Assembly (NCBI RefSeq): GCF_004348995.1
Contig: NZ_SMKQ01000014.1
Location: 1-64,000, forward strand
DNA: 64,000 nucleotides
DNA from: Nonomuraea terrae
GTDB lineage: Bacteria; Actinomycetota; Actinomycetes; Streptosporangiales; Streptosporangiaceae
Direction of reading: 5' to 3'
This document shows, piece after piece, positions 41,483 to 50,124 of this stretch (positions are counted from its first letter, which is position 1; each line of letters opens with the position of its first letter). The notes under the pieces were generated by a model, which had not been told where the DNA came from, did no database searches, and saw only the letters and a list, made by a program, of their open reading frames with translations. The position numbers and the translations under genes are program-made.

Positions 41483-41881
41483 ATGACCCAGAAGACCACC
41501 ACAGCGCTGATGTTCCAGAACGGCGACGCCGAGGAGGCGATGACCTTCTACATGTCGCTGTTCGACGACTCCAAGGTCGTCTTCGCCGAGCGTTTCGCCG
41601 CCGGCGAGCCCGGCCCCGAGGGCACCATCAAGATGGCCGCCTTCACCCTGGCCGGCCAGGAGTACTTCTGCATGGACAGCTCCATCCGCCACGGGTTCAC
41701 CTTCACGCCGTCGATCTCCCTGTACGTCACGTGCGAGAGCGAGGAGGAGCTCACCCGCCTGTACGGCGCGCTGATGGAGGGCGGCGAGGCGCTGATGCCG
41801 CTGGACTCCTACGGATTCAGCAAGAAGTTCGGCTGGGTCCAGGACCGTTTCGGCGTCTCCTGGCAGCTCAACCTGCCCTGA
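41483..41881 (+). CDS. VOC family protein (PhnB-like)
   Basis: A 132-residue protein of the 3-demethylubiquinone-9-methyltransferase-like/PhnB branch: LMFQNGDAEEAMTFYMSLFD, FTLAGQEYFCMDS and the C-terminal FGWVQDRFGVSWQL. It has a glyoxalase fold of unknown substrate, possibly metal-free. It is last in the ArsR operon, with its start one base after the SRPBCC stop. Confidence 0.88.
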   Translation: MTQKTTTALMFQNGDAEEAMTFYMSLFDDSKVVFAERFAAGEPGPEGTIKMAAFTLAGQEYFCMDSSIRHGFTFTPSISLYVTCESEEELTRLYGALMEGGEALMPLDSYGFSKKFGWVQDRFGVSWQLNLP

Positions 41882-41884
41882 GCG

Positions 41885-42409
41885 TCACTCGACGGGGAAG
41901 AGGATCGGGCTGAGCAGGTAGCGGGCGCGTCCCGGCGCGGGCTCGTGACTCAGCCGGGGCGCGATGGCCCGGCGCAGCTCGCCGATCAGCTCCTCCAGCT
42001 CCTCTCGGCTGAGCCAGACGGCGTGCTGGCGGAAGCCGACGTGGTCGGCGGCCGGGTCTGCGCCCTCGTGGCCGAGATAGGCGTCGAACTCGGCGATGAG
42101 GGCGGCCATCGCCACCGCGAAAGCACGCCGGTGGTCGTCGGCCGTCATCTTCTCGAAGGCCTCCATGCCGATCGAGGCGTGTTCGCCGCGCAGCCGGTAG
42201 TGCCGCTCCACGGCGCCGCGCACCCGGCGCTCCTCGGCCACCTCCAGGACGCCGCCCGCGGCCAGCAGGTCGATGTGCCGGTAGACGGTGGCCTTGGAGA
42301 CGCCGGGCAGGCGCTCGCAGAGCTCGGACGTGGTCAGGGTGCGCCCGCCGCGCAGGGCGTGCACGATGCGCAGCCGTACGGGCTGGCCGAGAAGCTCCAA
42401 GGGATCCAC
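41885..42409 (-). CDS. Winged helix-turn-helix regulator
   Basis: A 174-residue protein with an ArsR-like N-terminus (DPLELLGQPVRLRIVHALRG, LPGVSKATVYRHIDLLAAGG) and a helical C-terminal effector part. It is convergent with the VOC gene, with three bases between stops, and divergent from a hydrolase. The perfect 9-bp palindrome in the 55-bp gap is a likely operator for both directions. Confidence 0.85.
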   Translation of the reverse strand: MDPLELLGQPVRLRIVHALRGGRTLTTSELCERLPGVSKATVYRHIDLLAAGGVLEVAEERRVRGAVERHYRLRGEHASIGMEAFEKMTADDHRRAFAVAMAALIAEFDAYLGHEGADPAADHVGFRQHAVWLSREELEELIGELRRAIAPRLSHEPAPGRARYLLSPILFPVE

Positions 42410-42433
42410 GCCACTACGATCTCATACCGTGCT

Positions 42434-42458
42434 ACCTTTCTCATAAATCGAGAAAGGT
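42434..42458. promoter_or_regulatory. Operator between the HTH regulator and hydrolase
   Basis: ACCTTTCTC, spacer ATAAATC, GAGAAAGGT: 9-bp perfect arms, 7 bp before the hydrolase GTG and 25 bp from the regulator start. It covers any promoter in this short gap. Confidence 0.7.
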
Positions 42459-42464
42459 GATGCC

Positions 42465-43694
42465 GTGACGGGATCCGATCCGGGCCAGCGCGCCCGGGCA
42501 GTGGTCGAGCTGCTGCGCCAAGGCCGCTTCGGCGAGGTCGAGGAGCTGTTCGCACCGGCCCTGCGCGCGCTGGTGCCCACAGGTGGCTTGGGCGCCGCGT
42601 GGCTCGCCGGTACGGGCGGCAACGGCGCCGTCCGCGCGATCGGGGAGGCGCGGTGCGACCCGGACGGACCGGTCCGGGTCCCGATGACGTTCGAACGCGG
42701 CCTGCTCACCGCGGTGGTGTCGTTCGACGATGCCGGGCTGCTCGACGGCCTGCGCGTCGACGACCCGTCCGCCCCCGTGTGGACGCCGCCGCCGTACGCC
42801 CGCCCGGAGGCGTTCGACGAGCACGAGGTCACCGTCGGATCGGGCGACCTGGCCGTGCCGGGGACGCTGACGGTGCCGCGCGGGCCGGGCCCGTGGCCGG
42901 GCGTGGTGCTGCTGGCCGGCGGAGGGCCGTTCGACCGCGACGGCACCACCGGGCCGAACAAGCCGCTCAAGGACCTGGCGTGGGGCCTGGCCGGGCGCGG
43001 CGTGGCGGTCCTGCGCTTCGACAAGGTGACCTGCGCCCACCCGTCCCGGGTCCCGGCCACCATGACGGAGGAGTACGTCCCCCACGCGGTCGCCGCCGTA
43101 CGGCTGCTGCTTGAGCGCGCCGACGTCGGCCGCGTCTTCGTCGCCGGTCACAGCATGGGCGGCAAGGTGAGCCCGCGGGTGGCGGCGGCCGAGCCGTCCG
43201 TCGCCGGGCTGGTGCTCCTGGCGGGCGACGCCGAGCCGATGCACCGGGCCGCCGTCCGCGTCGTGCGCCACCTGGCCGCGTCCGACCCGGGCGCGCAGGC
43301 CGCCGTCGAGACGTTCGAACGGCAGGCCGCGGCGGTCGAGGATCCCGGCCTTTCCGCGGACACCCCGGCCGCCGAGCTGCCGTTCGGCCTGCCCGGCTCC
43401 TACTGGCTCGACCTGCGCGGCTACGACCCCGTGGCGACCGCGGCGGCGCTGGACAAGCCGATGCTCATCCTGCAGGGCGGCCGCGACTACCAGGTGACCG
43501 TGACCGACGATCTCGCCCGCTGGCGGGCGGGGCTGGCGCACCGGGCGGACGTCACCTTCCGCGTCCACGACGCCGACGACCACCTCTTCTTCCCCGGCAC
43601 CGGCCCCGTGACGCCCGCCGACTACACACGGCCGCAACACGTCGACCCGGAGGTGGTCAGCGACATCGCGATCTGGCTGGAGCGCGCACGCTAG
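42465..43694 (+). CDS. Alpha/beta hydrolase with N-terminal DUF3887-like domain
   Basis: A 409-residue protein. Residues 1-110 look like an N-terminal nuclear-transport-factor-type fold (VVELLRQGRFGEVEELFAPA); residues 125-409 are an alpha/beta hydrolase with oxyanion region VVLLAGGGPFDRDGT, nucleophile elbow VFVAGHSMGGK, and a late HDADDHLFF histidine. Probably an esterase of unknown substrate. GTG 42465 follows GAAAGGTGATGCC. It is regulated presumably by the divergent helix-turn-helix gene and overlaps the end of the SARP gene by four bases. Confidence 0.88.
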   Translation: MTGSDPGQRARAVVELLRQGRFGEVEELFAPALRALVPTGGLGAAWLAGTGGNGAVRAIGEARCDPDGPVRVPMTFERGLLTAVVSFDDAGLLDGLRVDDPSAPVWTPPPYARPEAFDEHEVTVGSGDLAVPGTLTVPRGPGPWPGVVLLAGGGPFDRDGTTGPNKPLKDLAWGLAGRGVAVLRFDKVTCAHPSRVPATMTEEYVPHAVAAVRLLLERADVGRVFVAGHSMGGKVSPRVAAAEPSVAGLVLLAGDAEPMHRAAVRVVRHLAASDPGAQAAVETFERQAAAVEDPGLSADTPAAELPFGLPGSYWLDLRGYDPVATAAALDKPMLILQGGRDYQVTVTDDLARWRAGLAHRADVTFRVHDADDHLFFPGTGPVTPADYTRPQHVDPEVVSDIAIWLERAR

Positions 43695-46600
43695 TCAAGG
43701 CTCCCGCCCGCCGCCGCGCGTACCGCGGCGGCGATCCGGTCGACGTCGCCGCGTTCCCCGGCCGGCAGGGGCGCCCCCACCGACTGCCTGAGCGCGGCGG
43801 CCTCACCCAGCAGGGTCGCAGCCTCCTCGTACGCGCCCTCGGCCGCCGCGACGCCGGCCAGCCCCTCCTGGGCCAGGGCGATCGCGCGTGGATCGCCCGA
43901 CTCGCGGGCCGCGGCGAGCCCCTCCAGGTGCAGTGACCTGGCCGTGGTGGTGTCGCCGCGCTGCTCGGCGATGAAGCCGAGCTCGGCCAGCAGCAGCGTC
44001 ACCCCGTAGAAGGGCACGCCGTAGTCGGCTTCCAGGCGGCGGTTCCAGGCCAGCGACTGCTGGAAGAGCCGCTCCGCCGCGTCGAGGTCGCCCGCGCGGC
44101 GGGCCACGAGGCCGAGACCGACCCGGGCGAACTCCTCGGCGAAGTTGTTGGACTGCTCGGCGGCCAGCCGCAGCCCTCTTTCGTGGAGCTCGCGGGATCC
44201 GTCCAGATCCCCGGTCAGCAGGGCGAGCCGGCCGAGGCTGGACAGGCGGTAGGACGCGTAGGCCCACAACCTCAGGTCCTCGGCACCGCGCAGGCCCTCG
44301 CGGTGCAGCCGGGCGGCCCGCTCGTAGTCACCGGTGATCTCGGCGAGGTAGCCGAGCATGTCCGAGGCCTGCAGCCGTCCCCAGCCGTCGCCCAGGTCGT
44401 CGAAGATCTTCAGGCTCTCGGTGCCGGACCGCTCGGCGAGGGCGTGGTCACCCTGGAACATCGCCTGCTTGGCGCGGCCCGCGAGCGCCGCCGCCTCGCC
44501 CCACCGGTCGCCGTCTGCGCGAAACCCGGTCAGCGCCTCCGTCAGCAGGCCCGCCGCGGTGGCGGCGTCGCCGAAGCTCAGGTGCGCCAGTGCCAGGAAC
44601 CAGCGCGAGCGCGAGTCACGGGTGTCCAGCCCCCGCGCCGCGGTACGGCTGCGTTCCAGCAGGTCGGTGCCGTCGCCGGTCAGCATCGCGAACCCGGCCT
44701 CCCAGGCTCGCGCCCTCGGGGACCGTGCTCCGGGCAGGGCCATGGCGGCGGCGAAGGAGGCGCGGCCCTCGCGATGCCTGCCGCGCAGGTACCAGTACCA
44801 CGCCAGGGCCTCGACCAGGCGCAGAGCCAGTGCGCGGTCGGTGGTGTGCTCCAGCGTGGCCCGCAGGTTGGGCGCCTCGGTGTCGAGGCGGTCCAGCCAC
44901 CGGCGCTGGGCGGGACCGTGGAGATGGGGCCGGGCCTGTTCGGCGAGTTCGGTGTAGTGGAGGTCGCGGCGTTGGAAGGCGGGGTCGTCGTGGGGGAGCC
45001 GTTCGAGGCAGTAGGCGGCGATCGACTCCAGCAGCCGGTAGCGGGATCCGCCGGAGGTCTCCACCATGGACCTGGCCACCAACTGGTGGAGCAGATGGGC
45101 GACATCGAGCCCGGGACCCGCGCACACCGCCTCGGCCGCCTCCAGCGTGCAGCCTCCCGGGTGGACCGCCGGCCGGAGCAGGATCAGCCGCTGCTGCTCG
45201 GTGAGCTGATCCCAGCTCCAGTCGATCACCGCGCGCAGGGTCTGCTGGCGGGCCGGTCGTCCTCGGCCCGAGACGGCGAGCAGGTGGAAGCGGTCGTCCA
45301 GCCGATCCGCCACAGCCCGGACACCCAGGGCGCGTACCCGGGCGGCGGCCAGCTCCAGCGCCAGCGGCAGGCCGTCCAGCCTCCTGCAGATCGCCGCCAC
45401 CGCGGGCGCGCTCGCCGCGTCCAGCACGAACCCGGGTGCGGCGGCTGCCGCACGGGCCACGAACAGCCGTACGGAGGCGGCTTCCCGCGGGTCCGCGCCG
45501 GGCGCCGGAAGGCCGAGCGGCGGCACCACGTACAGCGTCTCGCCGGGGATCGCCAGCGACTCCTGGCCGGTCGTCAGCACCCGCAGATCCGGGGCGGCCC
45601 CCAGGAGCAGGTCCACCAGCTCGGCGACCTGTTCGATCACGTGCTCGCAGTTGTCCAGCACGAGCAGCAGCCGCCGGCCGCGCAGGGCGTCGGCCAGCCG
45701 GTCCGCCAGGCCGGCCGGTCGCACGCCGGGACGCGAACCCGTCGCCGTGTCGTCGCGGACGCCCAGCTCGGCGGCCACCACCTCGGCCACGGTCGCCGTC
45801 GCACCCGAGGCCCCTGCCAGCTCGACCAGCCACACCCCGTCGGGGAAGTCGCCGGCGGCGAGGTCGGCGACCGCCAGGGCGAGCCGGGTCTTGCCGACAC
45901 CGCCCGGGCCCGTCAGCGTGACCAGACGCGCGGAGCCGAGCAGGGCGCCGACCTCGGCCACCGCCTGTTCACGGCCGATCAGCCCGGTGAGCGGCGCGGG
46001 GAGGTTCGTCGGCGGGCGCGGAGGCGCGAGCGAGGGATCCTGACGCAACATCGCCTGGTGGAGGGCGGCCAGTTCCGGGCCGGGGTCGAGGCCCAGCTCG
46101 TCGGTGAGCAGGCGCCGCAGTTCGTCGTAGCCGGCCAGCGCCTCCGCCTGCCGTCCCGACCGGTAGAGCGCGCGCAGGTGGGCGGCGCGCAGGCGTTCGC
46201 GCAGCGGGTGGGCGGCCACCAGCTCGCCCAGCTCGTCGGCCAGCCGGCCGTGCTCGCCGAGTTCCAGCCGTACTTCCGCCTGTTCCTCCAGCGCGGTCAG
46301 GCGCTGCTCCTCCAGACGGGTGGCGGCGGTGCGGACGAACCCCTCGTCGCGGAAGTCGGCGTAGGCGGGACCGCGCCACAGCGCCAGCGCGTCCGACAGC
46401 AGCGCGGCCTTCGCCCGGAGATCAGCGGTGGCACGGGCCCGGTCGAGCAGCGCGGCGAAGCGGGCGGCGTCCACGTCGGTGGCACGCAGGACGTAGCCGG
46501 CCGCCTCGAAGGCCACCAGTCGGCCGTCCCCCAGGGCGCGGCGCAGCTGGGACACCTTGGTCTGCAGCGTGTTGACGGGGTTGCCCGGCGGGTCGTCCCC

Positions 46601-46753
46601 CCACAGGTCCTCGGCCAGGCGGTCGGCGGAGACCGGCCCCCCGTCGTGGGCCAGCAGGTCGGCGAGAAGTGCCCGGACCTTCACCTCGGGGACCCGCACG
46701 GGGCGCCCGTCGCCGGTCCACACCGCAAGAGGGCCGAGTACGCCGAATCGCAT
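43691..46753 (-). CDS. AfsR/SARP family transcriptional regulator (BTAD, NB-ARC, TPR)
   Basis: A 1020-residue regulator. Residues 1-95 form an OmpR-type winged helix (TLQTKVSQLRRALGDGR), 96-250 the bacterial transcriptional activation domain (ALWRGPAYADFRDEGF), 255-560 an NB-ARC ATPase with TLTGPGGVGKTRLALAVADL and LLLVLDNCEHV, and the rest tetratricopeptide-like repeats rich in LAxxxG motifs. Such proteins switch on secondary metabolism or local operons when nucleotide-bound. It is divergent from an MDR reductase across 89 bp, its nearest likely target. Confidence 0.93.
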   Translation of the reverse strand: MRFGVLGPLAVWTGDGRPVRVPEVKVRALLADLLAHDGGPVSADRLAEDLWGDDPPGNPVNTLQTKVSQLRRALGDGRLVAFEAAGYVLRATDVDAARFAALLDRARATADLRAKAALLSDALALWRGPAYADFRDEGFVRTAATRLEEQRLTALEEQAEVRLELGEHGRLADELGELVAAHPLRERLRAAHLRALYRSGRQAEALAGYDELRRLLTDELGLDPGPELAALHQAMLRQDPSLAPPRPPTNLPAPLTGLIGREQAVAEVGALLGSARLVTLTGPGGVGKTRLALAVADLAAGDFPDGVWLVELAGASGATATVAEVVAAELGVRDDTATGSRPGVRPAGLADRLADALRGRRLLLVLDNCEHVIEQVAELVDLLLGAAPDLRVLTTGQESLAIPGETLYVVPPLGLPAPGADPREAASVRLFVARAAAAAPGFVLDAASAPAVAAICRRLDGLPLALELAAARVRALGVRAVADRLDDRFHLLAVSGRGRPARQQTLRAVIDWSWDQLTEQQRLILLRPAVHPGGCTLEAAEAVCAGPGLDVAHLLHQLVARSMVETSGGSRYRLLESIAAYCLERLPHDDPAFQRRDLHYTELAEQARPHLHGPAQRRWLDRLDTEAPNLRATLEHTTDRALALRLVEALAWYWYLRGRHREGRASFAAAMALPGARSPRARAWEAGFAMLTGDGTDLLERSRTAARGLDTRDSRSRWFLALAHLSFGDAATAAGLLTEALTGFRADGDRWGEAAALAGRAKQAMFQGDHALAERSGTESLKIFDDLGDGWGRLQASDMLGYLAEITGDYERAARLHREGLRGAEDLRLWAYASYRLSSLGRLALLTGDLDGSRELHERGLRLAAEQSNNFAEEFARVGLGLVARRAGDLDAAERLFQQSLAWNRRLEADYGVPFYGVTLLLAELGFIAEQRGDTTTARSLHLEGLAAARESGDPRAIALAQEGLAGVAAAEGAYEEAATLLGEAAALRQSVGAPLPAGERGDVDRIAAAVRAAAGGSLD

Positions 46754-46842
46754 CAGGTCACGGTACCCGCAGCGAACCCCCAGCCGATCGTGCGCGCCCC
46801 TGCCCAGAGTGGAGCCCGAACCACACGAGTGAGGAGCACACC

Positions 46843-47844
46843 GTGATCGTGAACCGTGAGATCCACCTGGCGGCCCGCCCTGTCGGCGAGCAGCTCCCGG
46901 AGGACTTCCGGCTGGTCTCCACCGCGCTGCCTGAGCCGGCCGAGGGCCAGGTCGTGGTCCGCAACACCTGGATGTCGGTCGATCCCTACATGCGTGAGCG
47001 GATGGACGACGCCGAGTCCTACCTGCCGCCGTTCGAGCTCGGCGCGCCGATGGACGGCTCTGCGATCGGCGAGGTGGTGGCCTCGCGCTCGGCGGACGTC
47101 CCGGTGGGTGCGACCGTCGTGCATTTCCTGGGCTGGCGTGAGTACGCCGCGGTGGACGCCGCGGCCGTGACCGTCGCCGACCTCGCCCTGGCCCCTGCCG
47201 AGGCGTGGCTGGGGCCGCTGGGCACCACCGGGCTGACCGCGTACGCGGCCCTGACCCAGGTGGCCCCCGTACGGGAGGGCGACGTGGTCTTCGTCTCGGC
47301 GGCGGCCGGGGCGGTGGGCAGCGTCGCCGGGCAGCTCGCCCGCAAGCTCGGCGCCTCCCGCGTGATCGGCTCCGCCGGCGGGACGCTCAAGACCAAGAAG
47401 ATCGTGACGGACTTCGGCTACGACGCCGCGATCGACCACCGTGCCGGTTCGGTCGCCGGGCAGCTGGCCGAGGCCGCTCCCGGCGGCGTCGACGTCTACG
47501 TCGACCACGTCGGCGGCGACCACCTGGTGGCGGCCATCGACGCGCTGCGTCCCGGCGGCAGGATCGCGATGGTGGGCGCGATCAGCTCCTACAACGCCAC
47601 CGAGCCGGTTCCCGGCCCGAGCAACCTGTTCAGCTTGGCCGCCAGGGACGCCACCCTGCGGGGCATGCTGATCAACTCTTACTTCCACCTGTTCCCGGAG
47701 TGGATCGGCAGGGCGGCCGGCTGGCTGGCCGACGGCTCGCTGCGCACCGAGGTGACCGTGGCCGAGAGCATAGAGCAGGCACCCGCGGCCTTCCTGGACA
47801 TGATGCGCGGCGGCAACGTGGGCAAGATGCTGGTGAAGCTCTGA
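46843..47844 (+). CDS. NADP-dependent oxidoreductase (CurA/prostaglandin reductase type)
   Basis: A 333-residue zinc-free MDR enzyme of the leukotriene B4 dehydrogenase/CurA branch: NTWMSVDPYMRERMDDAESY, LGPLGTTGLTAYAALTQVAP, VFVSAAAGAVGSVAGQLARK and VDVYVDHVGGDHL are class signatures. It reduces alpha,beta-unsaturated ketones with NADPH. GTG 46843 has GAGGAG seven bases upstream. It is divergent from the SARP regulator and convergent with the ArsR remnant. Confidence 0.92.
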   Translation: MIVNREIHLAARPVGEQLPEDFRLVSTALPEPAEGQVVVRNTWMSVDPYMRERMDDAESYLPPFELGAPMDGSAIGEVVASRSADVPVGATVVHFLGWREYAAVDAAAVTVADLALAPAEAWLGPLGTTGLTAYAALTQVAPVREGDVVFVSAAAGAVGSVAGQLARKLGASRVIGSAGGTLKTKKIVTDFGYDAAIDHRAGSVAGQLAEAAPGGVDVYVDHVGGDHLVAAIDALRPGGRIAMVGAISSYNATEPVPGPSNLFSLAARDATLRGMLINSYFHLFPEWIGRAAGWLADGSLRTEVTVAESIEQAPAAFLDMMRGGNVGKMLVKL

Positions 47845-47856
47845 CACGCGACGGCG

Positions 47857-48823
47857 TCAGGAGGATTCCTGGCCGGTCGCCAGCGCGTCGCCGGTCGCGG
47901 TGCGCCAGTACAGCACCGAGCGGCCGGACCGGCGGCGGCGGATCAGGCCGGCGTCCAGGAGGATCTTCAGGTGCCGTCCGACCGAGCCGAGCCCCTGACC
48001 GGTCAGCGCCACCAGCTGGGTGGTGCTCTTGGGGGTGTCGAGCAGGACGAGGACGGTCGCACGGGCGGGGCCGAGCAGGCGGGACAGCGCGGCGGGCGCC
48101 TGCCGCTCGGCGAGGAGCTGGCCGGCGCACGGGTAGATGACCGCGTACCGGTCCGGCAGCCGCCAGGCCACCCACGCCCTGCTCGGCACGACGGGGACGA
48201 ACACCAGCTCGGCCCCGGTCAGCTCGCGGGGCGGCCGGTCGTGGGCGTTGATCCGCAGCCGGCCGTCGCCCAGCCAGCGCATCCCCGGCCGCAGGTCGGT
48301 CAGCGCCGCCGCCCAGCCGCCCTGGCTCAGCCGTTCGGTCCTGGCCACGATGTCGGCCTCGATGATCCGCCGTCTGCGCGGCCAGTCCGGCAACACGGTC
48401 CGCCGCCACACCCACTCCACCAGGCCGGCCGGTCCGTACGGGCAGGTCGTCTCGGTCGAGGGCGGCCGGCAGCGGCCCGCCGAGCGCGACCCCCAGGTCC
48501 GTCCGAGCGACCTCGGCCGGGGTGGCGCGGATGACCCGCAGCTCGTCCTCGAACGTCCGCTCCGGCCCGCCGGACGGCGGGGGAGTGAGGAAGTCGGCGA
48601 TCCAGTGGCGGCCCAGCGCGGCCCGGACGAGCAGCGCGGTGACCGGGTCGGCGGCCAGCAGGTCGCGGAAGGCGGGCCGGTGGGCGTCGAGCCAGGCCCG
48701 CTCGCCCGGGTGCGCGGGCGAGCCCGTGACCAGCGTGATCAGGGCGGCGATGGTCTCCGACAGCGGTGACACGGTGAACCGGCCGCGCGCGAGCGTGTCG
48801 GCGCTGACCTGCCAGTAGCCCAT
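47857..48823 (-). pseudogene. ArsR family regulator with DUF5937 domain, frameshifted
   Basis: From ATG 48823 the frame gives MGYWQVSADTLARGRFTVSP and DPVTALLVRAALGRHWIADF, the DUF5937 N-terminal domain. Near 48440 the sensible reading changes frame to LVEWVWRRTVLPDWPRRRRI and continues to the winged helix TTQLVALTGQGLGSVGRHLK at the C-terminus. All domains are present, so one base change would restore a 320-residue protein; whether it is a true mutation or a sequencing error is unclear. It is divergent from an MFS exporter. Confidence 0.8.
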
Positions 48824-48843
48824 GTTTCGCTCCCCCGCGAAAC
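48824..48843. promoter_or_regulatory. Operator between ArsR-type gene and MFS exporter
   Basis: GTTTCGC, spacer TCCCCC, GCGAAAC: perfect 7-bp arms immediately upstream of the ArsR start and 38 bp from the MFS start. Position and symmetry suit autorepression plus control of the exporter. Confidence 0.7.
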
Positions 48844-48881
48844 TCTAACAGCGCCGATCCGCGCTGGAATAGGACTCCCTC

Positions 48882-50090
48882 ATGCGTACGTATGAGGATC
48901 TTTTCCGGGTGCGGGAGTTCGCGACGCTGTTCGCCGCGTCCGCCGGGCAGACGGCGGCTTCGACGGTGAGCGGGCTGGCCCTCGGCACGCTCGTCTACGC
49001 CGAGACCGCCTCGCCGCTGCTGTCGGCGCTGAGCATGTTCGGCCCCTCGCTGGCCCAGGTGGTGGGGGCGACGGCGCTGCTGTCGGCGGCCGACCGGCTG
49101 CCGCCGCGGGCGGCGATGAGCGGCCTGGCGGCGGCGTTCGCGGTGGGAACGGCGGCGCTGGCGATCCCCGGGCTGCCGGTGGGCGCGGTCTTCGCCCTGC
49201 TGTTCGCGCTCGGCGTGCTCGCCTCACTGGGCGGCGGCGTGCGCTACGGGCTGCTCACCGACGTCCTGCCGCGCGAGGCTTACCTGCTCGGCCGTTCGGT
49301 GCTCAACATGTCGACCGGCCTGCTGCAGATCGCCGGGTACGCGGCCGGCGGTCTGCTGGTGACCGCGCTGTCGCCGCGCGGCACGTTGCTCGCCGCCGCC
49401 GCGCTGTACCTGCTGGACGCGCTGGTGGCGCGGTTCGGGCTGGCCCGCCGCCCGGCCCGCGCGAGCGGGCGCCCGTCGGTCGCGGCGACGTGGCGCGGCA
49501 ATCGGCGGCTGTGGTCGTCGGCGCCCCGCCGCTACGTCTACCTGGCGCTGTGGGTGCCCAACGGGCTGATCGTCGGCTGTGAGGCGCTGTTCGTCCCGTA
49601 CGCCCCCGTGTACGCCGGCGCCCTGTTCGCGCTGGCAGCGCTCGGCATGCTGGCCGGGGACCTGCTGATCGGCCGGTTCACGCCGCAGCGGTGGCGGGAA
49701 CGGCTGGCCGCGCCACTACGGCTGCTGCTGGCCGTGCCGTACCTGGTGTTCGTGCTGGAGCCGGCCCTGCCGGTGGCCGCGGCGGCGATCGTGCTCGCCT
49801 CGGTCGGTTACGCGGCCAGCCTGCTGCTGCAGGAACGGCTGGTCGCCCTCACCCCGGACGAGCTGCGCGGGCACGCGCTCGGCCTGCACTCCTCCGGGAT
49901 GATGACCATGCAGGGCGTCGGAGCGGCCCTGGCGGGCGCCGTCGCCCAGCACACCTCGCCCGCGACGGCGATGGCCGTCATGGCCGCCGCGTCGGCCGCG
50001 GTCACGCTCGTCCTGGCCCCCGGCCTGCGGCCGCCGCGGTCACCCGGCCTGTCGGGTGGCGTCCAGCTGGGGCTGTCCGGCCGGGATTGA
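48882..50090 (+). CDS. MFS transporter (12-helix type)
   Basis: A 402-residue major facilitator with LFRVREFATLFAASAGQTAA at the start, paired helices throughout, YGLLTDVLPREAYLLGRSVL in the central loop and SVGYAASLLLQERLVALTPD late. Lipid- or drug-exporting relatives are commonly encoded divergently from DUF5937 ArsR genes, as here. If the regulator is truly broken, this exporter may be constitutive. Confidence 0.9.
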   Translation: MRTYEDLFRVREFATLFAASAGQTAASTVSGLALGTLVYAETASPLLSALSMFGPSLAQVVGATALLSAADRLPPRAAMSGLAAAFAVGTAALAIPGLPVGAVFALLFALGVLASLGGGVRYGLLTDVLPREAYLLGRSVLNMSTGLLQIAGYAAGGLLVTALSPRGTLLAAAALYLLDALVARFGLARRPARASGRPSVAATWRGNRRLWSSAPRRYVYLALWVPNGLIVGCEALFVPYAPVYAGALFALAALGMLAGDLLIGRFTPQRWRERLAAPLRLLLAVPYLVFVLEPALPVAAAAIVLASVGYAASLLLQERLVALTPDELRGHALGLHSSGMMTMQGVGAALAGAVAQHTSPATAMAVMAAASAAVTLVLAPGLRPPRSPGLSGGVQLGLSGRD

Positions 50091-50124
50091 AACGACAAGC
50101 CTCCGCCCTGCGGTGTCTCCGCCC

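Noticed and set aside
44183-46846. An 887-codon open frame antisense to the SARP gene
   Set aside because: It is fully opposite a gene with clear domain motifs and has the low-complexity Gly/Gln/Arg/Val composition of a high-GC antisense frame.
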